A stretch of 64,000 bases of DNA from Solirubrobacter soli DSM 22325 (lineage in GTDB: Bacteria; Actinomycetota; Thermoleophilia; Solirubrobacterales; Solirubrobacteraceae): NCBI RefSeq assembly GCF_000423665.1, contig NZ_KE384073.1, positions 138,144 to 202,143 of the forward strand. The letters run 5' to 3'. The notes under the pieces were generated by a model. That model saw nothing but the letters and a program-made list of their open reading frames with translations, ran no database searches and was not told where the DNA came from. Shown here in pieces: positions 36,682-44,884 of this stretch; the stretch's first letter is position 1; each line of letters starts with the position of its first letter. A program made the position numbers and the translations under genes.

Positions 36682-36684
36682 TCT
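36679..36684 (+). promoter_or_regulatory. -10 hexamer TAGTCT for leaderless start
   Basis: TAGTCT is 7 bases before the ATG of the 434-residue protein and begins with the stop codon of the FKBP gene, so the next gene can be transcribed on its own. Confidence 0.6.
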
Positions 36685-36691
36685 CGGCTTC

Positions 36692-37996
36692 ATGAAGTCC
36701 TCACTCGCTCCTGAGGAACGCAAGCGGCTCCAACGCAAGCGCCAGGAAGAGGAGGTCTTCGTCGACGCCCGGCTCGAGCTGGCCTCGATGCTGGGCAACC
36801 AGGCGCTGGCGCGCGCCCTCGCGCGCCAGCCCGCCACGCTCGACCCGCCCGCCCCCGAGCAGAGCGAGCCGCTGAAGCCCGGCATCCCGCCGTGGATCCA
36901 GGCGCTCTACGTCACGTCCGGCGTCCTCACGCCCGACGAGGCGAACGCCATGCTCAACCAGGTCGGGGCCTGGGGCCTGCAGCGCTTCATGGTCTGCGTG
37001 CCGCTCGAGCGCGACCCGATCGAGGCGCGCCGCGTGCACTTCTCCCAAGGCTCCGGCCGCGCCGCGATCCTCGACTGGGACAAGACCCACACCCAGCTCT
37101 CGCCCGCCGACCCGAAGACCGCCAAGCCGATGAAGCCCGGCTACGGCACGCTGCGCGAGATCTTCTACCAGCACCGCGCGAACGAGCTGATGAAGATCTT
37201 CGGCGTCCAGTCCCTGGACCTCGTGCTGACCGCGGCCGAGGTCGCCGAGTACGCGGGCAACAAGACCGCGGCCGAAAAGATCCGCGACCTGCTCTTCCGC
37301 GCCAACCAGTACGCGATCGTCGAGACGCTCAACGTCACCGAGTCCGCGCGCTACCAGCCCGGCGAGGGCAAGACCTACTGCAACATCTACGCCTACGACG
37401 TCGTCACCGCGATGGGCGGCTACCTGCCGCGCGTGTGGTGGACCGACGCGACGTGGGGGAAGATCCAGGCCGGCTCGGAGATCGTCAGCCTCGCCGACCT
37501 CAAGCGCATGAAGAAGGACAAGGAGGACGTCTCCAACGTCGTCGCGCCCGAGTACGGCGTGACCGTCGGCGAGCAGAACGCCAACGCGCTGACGAAGTGG
37601 ATGCACGGCACCGGCGCCGAGTTCGGCTGGAGCCAGGCGACCGACATGGAGGCCGCGCAGACCGCCGCCAACCAGGGCCAGATCGTGATCCTGCTCGCCG
37701 CCAACAAGGTCGCGTCCAAGTCCGGCCACGTCAGCGTCGTGCTGGCCGAGTCCAACGAGCACAAGGCCGGCCGCGACGAGACCACCAACCAGGTCGTCGT
37801 CCCGCTCCAGTCGCAGGCCGGGTCGAAGAACTTCAAGTACTCGTCAGAGGGCGGCGCGCCCGGCTCCACCGACAAGAAGTGGTGGGAGGACTCAAAGCAC
37901 AAGGACGGCGCCGCGTGGATCTTCGGCGGCGCGATCCAGAGCCCGCTGCTGACCCCGGAGGAGATCGGGGTCGAGGGGCTCGATCAGTTCGAATAG
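36692..37996 (+). CDS. Candidate injected effector: GNxAxxRxLAR-motif protein with papain-like domain (434 aa)
   Basis: The highly charged N-terminus is followed by LELASMLGNQALARALARQP (about 28-47), close to the GNRAVxRLLxRQ motif common near the N-termini of proteins associated with extracellular contractile injection systems. A Pro-rich linker leads to a C-terminal domain with KTYCNIYAYDV (Cys near 230) and SGHVSVVLAE (His near 346), the order and setting of an NlpC/P60- or papain-like cysteine hydrolase, plus two Trp-rich segments. There is no signal peptide, consistent with loading from the cytoplasm. Family assignment is inference from motifs; no injection-system structural genes are in this window. 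Confidence 0.6.
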   Translation: MKSSLAPEERKRLQRKRQEEEVFVDARLELASMLGNQALARALARQPATLDPPAPEQSEPLKPGIPPWIQALYVTSGVLTPDEANAMLNQVGAWGLQRFMVCVPLERDPIEARRVHFSQGSGRAAILDWDKTHTQLSPADPKTAKPMKPGYGTLREIFYQHRANELMKIFGVQSLDLVLTAAEVAEYAGNKTAAEKIRDLLFRANQYAIVETLNVTESARYQPGEGKTYCNIYAYDVVTAMGGYLPRVWWTDATWGKIQAGSEIVSLADLKRMKKDKEDVSNVVAPEYGVTVGEQNANALTKWMHGTGAEFGWSQATDMEAAQTAANQGQIVILLAANKVASKSGHVSVVLAESNEHKAGRDETTNQVVVPLQSQAGSKNFKYSSEGGAPGSTDKKWWEDSKHKDGAAWIFGGAIQSPLLTPEEIGVEGLDQFE

Positions 37997-38145
37997 GGGC
38001 CCGCTGACGAATAACGGTGCACCTCCCGCGGCACATCCGCGGCGCCTCGAACCACCCACGCTGCTCACGTGCCAGAGGCACGCATCGCGAGCGCGGGCGG
38101 CCCGAGGCCCTACGGCTGCACCACGTCAGGCGGACCGACCATTCG
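37997..38145. other. Convergent intergenic gap
   Basis: It holds no gene. TGACGAAT (38005-38012) and ATTCGTCA (38141-38148) are inverted at its two ends, and CCGCGG occurs twice around 38028-38044, giving modest hairpins that could end either transcript. Confidence 0.35.
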
Positions 38146-38832
38146 TCAACGAACCCCCGCCTTGCGGTGCGCCCGCACCGCGAGCAGCACGGCCGCGACC
38201 AGCGCCAGGGCGAACGCGCCGTGGGTGAGCGCGCCGGCGGCCTGGCTGAAGGACTCGCTGAACGCGTAGCCGACGAGCGTGAAGGCGCTCGCCCACACGA
38301 GCGTGCCGAGCAGGCTCCATGGCAGGAAGGCGCGGAACTTCAACCCCGACGAGCCCGCGAGGAACGGCGAGACGGCGCGGATGATCCCGACGAACCGCCC
38401 CACGAGGATCGCCTTCGCCCCGTGGCGTGCGTAGAAGTGCTCGACGCGGTCCACCCGCGGCGCGGTCATGCCGACGCGCGGGCCGTGGCGGTGGATGAAG
38501 CGGCGCCCCAACCGCGCACCGAGGGCGAACGACGCGATGTCGCCGAGCGCCGCGGCCACCCACGCGACCGCGAGCACGACCGGCAGGCTGATCTCGCCCT
38601 GCGCGGCGACGACGCCGCCGAGCACGATCGCGGTCTCGCCCGGCGCGATCAGCCCCACGAACGCCCCGGTCTCCAGGAACGCGAGCCCGCCCACGAGCGC
38701 GTACGTCCACGTGCCGAGCGTCTCCGAGAGGTCGGTGAGCGCGTGCTCGAGGTCGGGCAGCTGGACCGTTCCCGTCGCCACCAGGGCCAGTGCGGTGACG
38801 GCGAGGGCGGTGGCGAAGAGGATGCGCTTCAT
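38146..38832 (-). CDS. DedA-family membrane protein (228 aa)
   Basis: The VTT/DedA hallmarks are present: FLETGAFVGLIAPGETAIVLGGVVAAQG, GDIASFALGARLGRRF, GAKAILVGRFVGIIRAVSPFLAGSSGLKFRAFLPWSLLGTLVWA. There are about five hydrophobic helices, including two re-entrant-like ones. These proteins act in lipid-carrier flipping and membrane homeostasis. A GTG-containing upstream extension (30 bases) is possible, but homology begins at MKRILF. It converges with the candidate effector gene across a 149-base gap. Confidence 0.88.
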   Translation of the reverse strand: MKRILFATALAVTALALVATGTVQLPDLEHALTDLSETLGTWTYALVGGLAFLETGAFVGLIAPGETAIVLGGVVAAQGEISLPVVLAVAWVAAALGDIASFALGARLGRRFIHRHGPRVGMTAPRVDRVEHFYARHGAKAILVGRFVGIIRAVSPFLAGSSGLKFRAFLPWSLLGTLVWASAFTLVGYAFSESFSQAAGALTHGAFALALVAAVLLAVRAHRKAGVR

Positions 38833-38867
38833 CGTCTCCGAGTATTCGCACCGGACGCTCATCCGGA

Positions 38868-38895
38868 CACCCCCGGCACCACGACGCCGGGGGTG
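38868..38895 (-). terminator. Hairpin after the HAD phosphatase gene
   Basis: CACCCCCGGC (38868-38877) and GCCGGGGGTG (38886-38895) pair perfectly over 8 bases, starting 10 bases after the stop of the HAD gene on this strand. It is GC-rich with no T tract. Confidence 0.65.
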
Positions 38896-38904
38896 GGGGA
38901 GGCT

Positions 38905-39684
38905 CTACTCCAGCTCCGCGGCCAGGTCCGCGACGGACTCGACGATCCGCGCGGGGCGGTACGGGTAGCGCTCGGCGGACTCGCGGGTGGAGATCCCGGT
39001 CAGGACGAGGATCGTCTCCAGCCCGGCCTCGATCCCCGCGACGACGTCGGTGTCCATCCGGTCGCCGATCATCGCCGTGGTCTCTGAGTGGGCGTCGATG
39101 GCGTTGAGCGCGCTGCGCATCATCAACGGGTTCGGCTTGCCGACGTAGTACGGCTCGACGCCCGTCGCGCGGCTGAGCAGGGCCGCGACGCTGCCGGTCG
39201 CCGGGAGCGGGCCGTCCGGCGACGGCCCGGTCGCGTCCGGGTTGGTGGCGATGAAGCGCGCGCCCTCGACGATCAGGCGGATCGCGAGCGTGAGCCGCTC
39301 GATCGAGTACGAGCGGGTCTCGCCCAGCACGACGTAGTCCGGGGAGCGCTCCGTCAGCGTGTAGCCGGCGTCATGCAGCGCGGTCGTCAGCCCCGCCTCG
39401 CCGATCACGAACGCCGAGCCGTTCGGGCGCTGGTCCTGGAGGAAGGACGCGGTCGCCAGCGCCGACGTCCAGATCCGTTGCTCGGGGACCTCGAGGCCGC
39501 TGGCGCGCAGCCGCGCCGCGAGGTCGCGCTGCGTGTAGATCGAGTTGTTGGTCAACACCAGGAACGGCGCGTCGCGCTTGCGGAGGTTGCCCAGGAACCG
39601 GTCGGCTCCCGGGATCGCCTGCTCCTCGTGCACAAGCACGCCGTCCATGTCCATCAGCCACGAGCGAATCTCGAGTCGGGTCAC
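38905..39684 (-). CDS. HAD-IIA (NagD-like) phosphatase (259 aa)
   Basis: HAD motif I is MDMDGVL, motif II FLVLTNNS, motif III Lys in YYVGKPNP and motif IV MIGDRMDTDV. The large C2-type cap (about 80-180) marks the NagD/glycolate-phosphatase group. It dephosphorylates a small phosphometabolite; the substrate is not predictable. The GTG start is fixed by TAGGCT (39697-39692 on this strand) 7 bases upstream. Confidence 0.9.
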   Translation of the reverse strand: MTRLEIRSWLMDMDGVLVHEEQAIPGADRFLGNLRKRDAPFLVLTNNSIYTQRDLAARLRASGLEVPEQRIWTSALATASFLQDQRPNGSAFVIGEAGLTTALHDAGYTLTERSPDYVVLGETRSYSIERLTLAIRLIVEGARFIATNPDATGPSPDGPLPATGSVAALLSRATGVEPYYVGKPNPLMMRSALNAIDAHSETTAMIGDRMDTDVVAGIEAGLETILVLTGISTRESAERYPYRPARIVESVADLAAELE

Positions 39685-39776
39685 GCCCGACAGCCTATGA
39701 CCGCTCCGATCGCGTCGCATTCGGGTTCTCACGTGGTAGGTCTGGTGGCGTTCACGCGAGAAGCGAGGGTCTGGAA

Positions 39777-40595
39777 GTGCGATTGACGGTGGTCAAGATG
39801 GTGGCTGCGACAGGGGTGGCGGCGATGGCCGTGGGCGGCGCGGTGATCGCGCGCGCCGACGACTCACCCGCGCGCGCCGCGGCGGCCAACGGCGGGCTCG
39901 CCATGTTCAACGTGGTGCAGCCGGGGGTCACCGACGCGCTGCCCATCGAGCACACGGCCCAGGCGGGCGTGAAGGACACGTTCACGCTCGAGAACCGTTG
40001 GTCGAAGGCGCTGTCGATCACCATCACGCCGCGGCCCTGGACGCAGTCGGGCGACGGGAGCGTCTCGCCGAACCGCCGCGGCACGCTCAGCGGCGTCAGC
40101 GTGAGCGAGCCGACCTTCACCCTCGCGCCGGGCGCGAAGAAGGACATCACGGTCACGCTCGACAGCGTTCCCGCCGCGGGCTACCTCTACGGCGCGCTCG
40201 AGGTCGTCGGCCTCCCGCCGGGCGCGGACAAGGCCAAGGGCATCGTCACGGGCTACCGGCTCGTCGACGCGATCCGCTACACGGCGGCGACGCCGACCTA
40301 CGGTCTCAAGGCGGGCGCGGCGAAGATCCTCGGCAAGGGCTCGAAGAAGACGCTGACGCTGAGCGTCCGCAACACCGGCAACACGGTCGCCCCGGTGACC
40401 GGCACGGTGAAGATCAAGGGCGCCCTGTCGACCACGAACGGGACCGTCAAGGCCACCCGGATCCTGCCCGGCAAGAGCGTCGCGCTCGGGCTCGCTTCGG
40501 TGTCGCGCCTGCGCGCCGGGAGCTATACGGCTACCGTCACGCTCATTCAGAACAAGCAGAAGACCACGCTGACCAAGCAGATCCGGGTGCGCTGA
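39777..40595 (+). CDS. Secreted Ig-fold protein (272 aa)
   Basis: A signal peptide (VVKMVAATGVAAMAVGGAVIARA) precedes two beta-sandwich domains. The first (about 40-150) has KDTFTLENRWSKALSITITPRPW and FTLAPGAKKDITVTLDSVPAAGYLYGALEVVG, a chaperone- or DUF916-like pattern for proteins that dress the cell surface. The second (about 170-272) has KKTLTLSVRNTGNTVAPVTGTVKIKG and a final VTLIQNKQKTTLTKQIRVR. No enzyme residues are seen. GAGGG lies about 8 bases before the GTG. Confidence 0.75.
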   Translation: MRLTVVKMVAATGVAAMAVGGAVIARADDSPARAAAANGGLAMFNVVQPGVTDALPIEHTAQAGVKDTFTLENRWSKALSITITPRPWTQSGDGSVSPNRRGTLSGVSVSEPTFTLAPGAKKDITVTLDSVPAAGYLYGALEVVGLPPGADKAKGIVTGYRLVDAIRYTAATPTYGLKAGAAKILGKGSKKTLTLSVRNTGNTVAPVTGTVKIKGALSTTNGTVKATRILPGKSVALGLASVSRLRAGSYTATVTLIQNKQKTTLTKQIRVR

Positions 40596-40603
40596 GCGCC
40601 CTG

Positions 40604-41812
40604 TTGGAGGCGGCGCCGCTGGACGGGCGCCGCATCCGGGCGGTTGCCGCGCTCGCAGGGCTAGCGCCTGCGGAGATCGTCGCCCGCACGGGGGTGACGT
40701 TGCGGGAGGTCGAGCGGGTGCTCGCCGCGGGCGGCTCGTTGCCGCCGCGTCCGTCGTTGGCTGACGGCGCGGGGATCGTCGACCTGCTCGCCGGCGTGCC
40801 CGAGCCGCTGACGGACCTCGACCACGTCCCGGCGACCGCCGACACCGTGCTCGCCCGGGTCCGGTACCTGCATGAGCACTACGAGCTCGAGCGTTGCCGC
40901 GTCCTGCTGCTCGGCGATCACGACGCGACGTCGCTCGCGTTCGGAGCGCTCGGAGCGTCCGTGCGCGAGCTCGCGGTCGTCGACGTCGACCAGCGTCAGC
41001 TGCGCTACCTGGCCTCGCACGGCGTCGACACGTGGTTCGCGGACCTGCGCGTGGGGCTGCCGGCGCCGCTGCGCGAGCGCTTCGACATCGTGCTGACGGA
41101 CCCGCCGTACTCGCCCGCCGGGATCGGGCTGTTCGCGGCGCGGGCGCTGGAAGCGATGAAGCGCGAGTCGCGGTTGCTCGTCGCGTACGGCTACCCGGAG
41201 GGGTCGCCCGCATTGGGCTTGAAGGTGCAGCAGGAGCTGAGCGCGCTGGAGCTGGTCTACGAGGCGGTACTGCCGGACTTCAACGCTTACACCGGGGCGT
41301 TGGCCGTGGGCTCGCGAGCGGCGCTGTACGTGCTGCGGCCGACGAAGCGGTCGCGGAAGATCGCGGCGCGGAGGGGTGACCGGCACGCGGAGGCGCTGTA
41401 CACGCGGGGGCGGCAGGCGGTGGAGTCCTCTTCGGCCGCGCCGGACTTCCTCGGCGAGCTGGAGGGCGTGGGCTACGGGCCTGGCTTCAAACGGAGCGTG
41501 CGCGAGCTGCTCGACGAGCCGCGCCCGGCGGAGTCGGTCGTCGTCAACCTCGCCCCGGACCTGATCTACAGCCTGTTCCAGGTGGTGCGGGCGGTCGTGG
41601 CCGAGCGTGTGCTGATCGTCGCCCACAACCGCACCGAGGGCCTGCGCAACGCGGAGGAGCAGGCGCTGCTGCGGGCGGTGGCGGCACCGCGCTTCGAGGT
41701 CGTCCGGCTCGACCGCTCCTGGCGCGGCACCCCGTTCACGGTGGTCGAGCTGCGCGGCACCGGGGCGCCGCGCGACGAGCGGGCGGTCTACCGGGAGGCG
41801 ACGTCGACCTGA
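40604..41812 (+). CDS. Branched polyamine synthase-like (DUF43/BpsA family) protein (402 aa)
   Basis: An N-terminal winged-helix-like region (about 1-60; VAALAGLAPAEIVARTGVTLREVERVLAAGG) is followed by a Rossmann domain (about 95-270) with CRVLLLGDHDATSLAFGALG and the family signature DIVLTDPPYSPAGIGLF, then a C-terminal domain (about 290-402). Related archaeal and thermophile enzymes add aminopropyl groups to spermidine to give branched polyamines. The TTG nine bases after the preceding stop is the best start; an adjacent CTG is possible. The 3' end overlaps a convergent lipoprotein gene by 25 bases. Confidence 0.75.
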   Translation: MEAAPLDGRRIRAVAALAGLAPAEIVARTGVTLREVERVLAAGGSLPPRPSLADGAGIVDLLAGVPEPLTDLDHVPATADTVLARVRYLHEHYELERCRVLLLGDHDATSLAFGALGASVRELAVVDVDQRQLRYLASHGVDTWFADLRVGLPAPLRERFDIVLTDPPYSPAGIGLFAARALEAMKRESRLLVAYGYPEGSPALGLKVQQELSALELVYEAVLPDFNAYTGALAVGSRAALYVLRPTKRSRKIAARRGDRHAEALYTRGRQAVESSSAAPDFLGELEGVGYGPGFKRSVRELLDEPRPAESVVVNLAPDLIYSLFQVVRAVVAERVLIVAHNRTEGLRNAEEQALLRAVAAPRFEVVRLDRSWRGTPFTVVELRGTGAPRDERAVYREATST

Positions 41813-42423
41813 ATCGCCAGGTTCGCCAGCGGCGTGCCCCAGCTCTCCAGCGACGTCGGCGAGAGCGTCGAATAGCCCGCGCCGGCGGCTGAGACCGCGC
41901 CGCGCAGCGCCCACTTGGCGAACGTGTCGGCGAAGCGCTCCTCCGGTGCGGTGCAGTCGCCGGTGTCGGCGGTGAAGCACGTTCCGCTGCTCGGCAGCTG
42001 GGCCGCGAGCTGCTCGCGCATCCCGTCCGGCATCAGCGCGAAGTCGATCACGTGGCCGAGCTCGTGCACGACCGTGACGTCGCGGTCGGCCTTGCGCTCA
42101 CCGTCGAGGTAGGCGAGGTTGAAGCTCACGTCGAAGCGCGTAGGGGAGATCGGGCGGGTGACGCCCACGGCGTCGCCGCCCGGCTCGTTGTAGACGCCGA
42201 TCTTGACCATTCCGTCGACGTCGTCGATCAGCTGCCGCGCCTCGGGCCGCACCTTGGCGACGGCTCCGAGGATCCACTCCTGATCCTGCGGCGGGACGGA
42301 AGGATCGAAGGTGAACGAGGCCGCCTTGAGCTGCGGGTCGACGGCGTGCTCCTTCTTCCCGCAACCGGCGAACCCGACCGCCGCGCAGGCAGCCAGCATG
42401 GGCACAGCACGACGGAGGCTCAT
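41788..42423 (-). CDS. Lipoprotein with zinc-metallopeptidase motif (211 aa)
   Basis: A lipoprotein signal with lipobox VGFAGC (Cys near 21) is followed by a mature domain with VVHELGHVIDFAL, the HExxH zincin site (about residues 118-122), and downstream EERFADTFAKWAL as a possible third ligand region. Four further Cys lie around SSGTCFTADTGDC. It is likely a cell-surface metalloprotease-like protein of about 190 residues, akin to SprT/anthrax-toxin-LF-type zincins, but no family is certain. Confidence 0.75.
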   Translation of the reverse strand: MSLRRAVPMLAACAAVGFAGCGKKEHAVDPQLKAASFTFDPSVPPQDQEWILGAVAKVRPEARQLIDDVDGMVKIGVYNEPGGDAVGVTRPISPTRFDVSFNLAYLDGERKADRDVTVVHELGHVIDFALMPDGMREQLAAQLPSSGTCFTADTGDCTAPEERFADTFAKWALRGAVSAAGAGYSTLSPTSLESWGTPLANLAIQVDVASR

Positions 42424-42478
42424 GGTCCGGCAATCGGCACGGCGGGCGGGTTTCTTGACCGGTCGGTAAGCCCGGAGA

Positions 42479-43864
42479 CTAGGCCGGGACCGGGACGGCG
42501 GTGCCGGGCTTCGGCGCGCGGGTCTTCGTGATGATCGTGAAGGCGGCGAGGGCGCCGATCAGGGCGAACGCGGCAGCCACCAGGAACGCGTCCTCGAAGC
42601 CGGCGGTCAGCGCCTGGGCGGAGGTCGACGTCGTCGTCGCGACGCCGGTCAGGACCGCGAGACCGACGGCCTGGCCGATCTGCTGCGCGGTCGACATCAG
42701 ACCGCTCGCCAGGCCGGACTCGTTCTCGCTCACGCCGCTCATCGCGGCGATCGTCAGCGGCACGAACGCCAGACCCATGCCGAGCGCGACCACGAGGCTG
42801 GGGAACAGGACGTCGCCGAGGAAGCTGCCGTCGGCCGAGACGTGGCTGAACCAGTACAAGCCGGCGGCCTGGACGACGAGGCCGGAGACGAGCACCGGCT
42901 TCGGGCCGAGCTTCGTCGCGAGGCTGGACGCGATGCCCGCGGAGGCGCCGATCGTCAGCGCGAGCGGCAGGTAGGCGAGGCCGGCCTTCAGCGGGCCGTA
43001 GTGCAGGACCTGCTGGAGGTACAGCGTCGCGAAGAAGAACAGGCCGACCAGCGCGCCGCCCATCAGGACGCCGGTCGCCGTCGCGCCGGTCAGGCTGCGG
43101 CTGCGGAAGACCGAGAGCGGGACGAGCGGGTTCGCGGTGCGGCTCTCCGTGATGACGAACGCGACCAGCAGACCCGCGGCCAGCGCGACGAACTCCGGCT
43201 GCACACCGTCGATCACGCCGTAGACGAGGGCGACCAGGCCGCCGGTGACGGTCAGGGCGCCGAGCGCGTCGAAGGAACGCGTGGCGGTCGTGCTCTTGGA
43301 CTCGTGCAGCAGCGCGGGGGCGAGCGCCGCCGCGGCGATCCCGATCGGCGTGTTGATCCACAGCACCCACTCCCACCCGAGCGTCTGCGTGATCACGCCG
43401 CCGAGCAGGCTTCCCGCCGCGCCGCCGCCGGCCGCGACCGCGCCCCACACGCCCAGCGCCTTGTTGCGCTCCGCGCCCTCGGCGAACGTCGTCGTCACCA
43501 GGCTGAGGGCCGCGGGGGAGAGGATCGCGGCGCCGAGGCCCTGCAGCGCGCGGGCGGCGATCAGCATCCCGCCGCTCGACGCGAGCCCGCCCGCGAAGCT
43601 CGCCAGGGCGAAGATCGCGAAGCCGGCCATGAACACCTTGCGGCGGCCGAGCAGATCCGCCATCCGCCCACCCAGCAGCAGGAACCCGCCGAACGCCAGC
43701 ACGTACGCGTTCACCAGCCACGCCAGACCCTCCTGGCTGAGGCCGAGATCCCTGCCGATCGAGGGCAACGCGACGTTGACGACCGACGCGTCGAGCACGA
43801 CGACGAACTGGGCCGTGGCGAGCAGCGCCAGCGCCCACCACTTGCGTGTGTTTTCCCGTTCCAT
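42479..43864 (-). CDS. MFS drug transporter, DHA2 family (461 aa)
   Basis: This is a 14-helix EmrB/QacA-type proton antiporter: motif D1 LDASVVNVALPSIGRDLG in helix 1, motif A GGRMADLLGRRKVFM, motif C-like GPxxGG region GGGAAGSLLGG, and WVLWINTPIGIAAAAL. It exports hydrophobic toxic compounds. A 29-base inverted repeat upstream may be the binding site of a repressor or a terminator of the neighbouring gene. No TetR gene is adjacent. Confidence 0.9.
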   Translation of the reverse strand: MERENTRKWWALALLATAQFVVVLDASVVNVALPSIGRDLGLSQEGLAWLVNAYVLAFGGFLLLGGRMADLLGRRKVFMAGFAIFALASFAGGLASSGGMLIAARALQGLGAAILSPAALSLVTTTFAEGAERNKALGVWGAVAAGGGAAGSLLGGVITQTLGWEWVLWINTPIGIAAAALAPALLHESKSTTATRSFDALGALTVTGGLVALVYGVIDGVQPEFVALAAGLLVAFVITESRTANPLVPLSVFRSRSLTGATATGVLMGGALVGLFFFATLYLQQVLHYGPLKAGLAYLPLALTIGASAGIASSLATKLGPKPVLVSGLVVQAAGLYWFSHVSADGSFLGDVLFPSLVVALGMGLAFVPLTIAAMSGVSENESGLASGLMSTAQQIGQAVGLAVLTGVATTTSTSAQALTAGFEDAFLVAAAFALIGALAAFTIITKTRAPKPGTAVPVPA

Positions 43865-43887
43865 GCAGGTAATTCTCGTGCTGAGGC

Positions 43888-43916
43888 GGGCCCCTTACAT
43901 CGGACGTAAGGTGCCC
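43888..43916. promoter_or_regulatory. Inverted repeat upstream of the MFS gene
   Basis: GGGCCCCTTAC (43888-43898) and GTAAGGTGCCC (43906-43916) pair with one mismatch over 7 bases. It lies 24 bases upstream of the MFS start and 19 bases after the stop of the preceding gene on the same strand, so it could be an operator or a terminator. Confidence 0.5.
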
Positions 43917-43934
43917 GCTAAGGCCCTGGATCCC

Positions 43935-44855
43935 TTACACGGAGGCGGGGAACCCCTCACGCCAGCTGGGGTGCTTCGGGACCCATCCCAACTCGGCTTT
44001 CGCCTTGGCGTTGGAGGCCCCGCGGGCCTCGGTCATCATCACCACCGCAGCGCGTCCGGCCAGCATCCTGGCCATCCACGTGGGGACGTGTCGCGGCGGC
44101 TTCGCACCGACCTGTTGCGCGAGGTAGGGCAGCCATTCCTTCGTCGGCGCGGGGTCGTCGTCGACGATGTTGTAGATCTCGCCAGGGCGGCCGCGCTCGA
44201 TCGCGGCGAGCGTCCCGGTGGCGATGTCCTCGGTGTGCAGGAACGACCAGATGCCCTCGCCGTTGCCGACGAGCGGGAACTGGCGCTTGAGGACCATCTC
44301 GACCTGGTCGCCGCCGGCCGTCATCCCCGATCCGGGGCCGTAGAAGCCGCCGTAGCGCAGGACGATCCCGCCGGCCTCGGTGACGAGCTGCTCGAGCCGC
44401 CGGATCGCGGCGAGGCTCTCGCGGATGCCCTTCGGCGGGTTCGGGTCGAACGGGGCGGCCTCGCTCTTGACCTTTCCGCCTGTGCGCTCGGCCGGCCAGC
44501 CCGCGAAGGACTGGGCGACCAGCAGGCGCCCGTCGGCCGCGGCGAGCAGGTGCTGGGTCCCCTCGGTGCGCAGCCGGTTGGTGACATGGAAGGACTGGTC
44601 GAACTTGCGGAAGTCGATGTTCGTCAGCGACGTCATCTGGTGGACGATCACGTCGGGGTTGGCGGCGTCGACGGCGGCCTTGACCGACGTTGCGTCGAGG
44701 CCGTCCATGATCTGCGCGTTCGCGCCGAGCTTGCGGATCTCGGCGGTCTTGGCCTCGGAGCGGGTGGTGCCCGTGACGGTGTGGCCGTTCGCGATCAGGA
44801 GGGGGATGAGCGCACGGCCGGCGGCGCCCGTGGCGCCTGCGATGAGGATGTGCAT
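43935..44855 (-). CDS. NAD-dependent epimerase/dehydratase-like protein (306 aa)
   Basis: This is an extended-SDR fold: HILIAGATGAAGRALIPLL cofactor loop, VIVHQMTSL, and a C-terminal substrate half with WSFLHTEDIATGTLAAIERGRPGEIYNIVDDDP. The Tyr-x3-Lys pair is not evident (region LRYGGFYGPGSG), so it may be a binding protein or atypical reductase. It is divergent from a SigJ-type sigma-factor gene with only about 30 bases between starts, a pairing that suggests the sigma factor controls it. Confidence 0.82.
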   Translation of the reverse strand: MHILIAGATGAAGRALIPLLIANGHTVTGTTRSEAKTAEIRKLGANAQIMDGLDATSVKAAVDAANPDVIVHQMTSLTNIDFRKFDQSFHVTNRLRTEGTQHLLAAADGRLLVAQSFAGWPAERTGGKVKSEAAPFDPNPPKGIRESLAAIRRLEQLVTEAGGIVLRYGGFYGPGSGMTAGGDQVEMVLKRQFPLVGNGEGIWSFLHTEDIATGTLAAIERGRPGEIYNIVDDDPAPTKEWLPYLAQQVGAKPPRHVPTWMARMLAGRAAVVMMTEARGASNAKAKAELGWVPKHPSWREGFPASV

Positions 44856-44884
44856 GGCCCGTTGACGAGATGGTTTGTAAAGCT

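Noticed and set aside
38005..38148. Inverted repeat TGACGAAT...ATTCGTCA as ends of a small mobile element
   Set aside because: The repeat is only eight bases, there is no target duplication, and one end lies inside the DedA stop region; likely chance.
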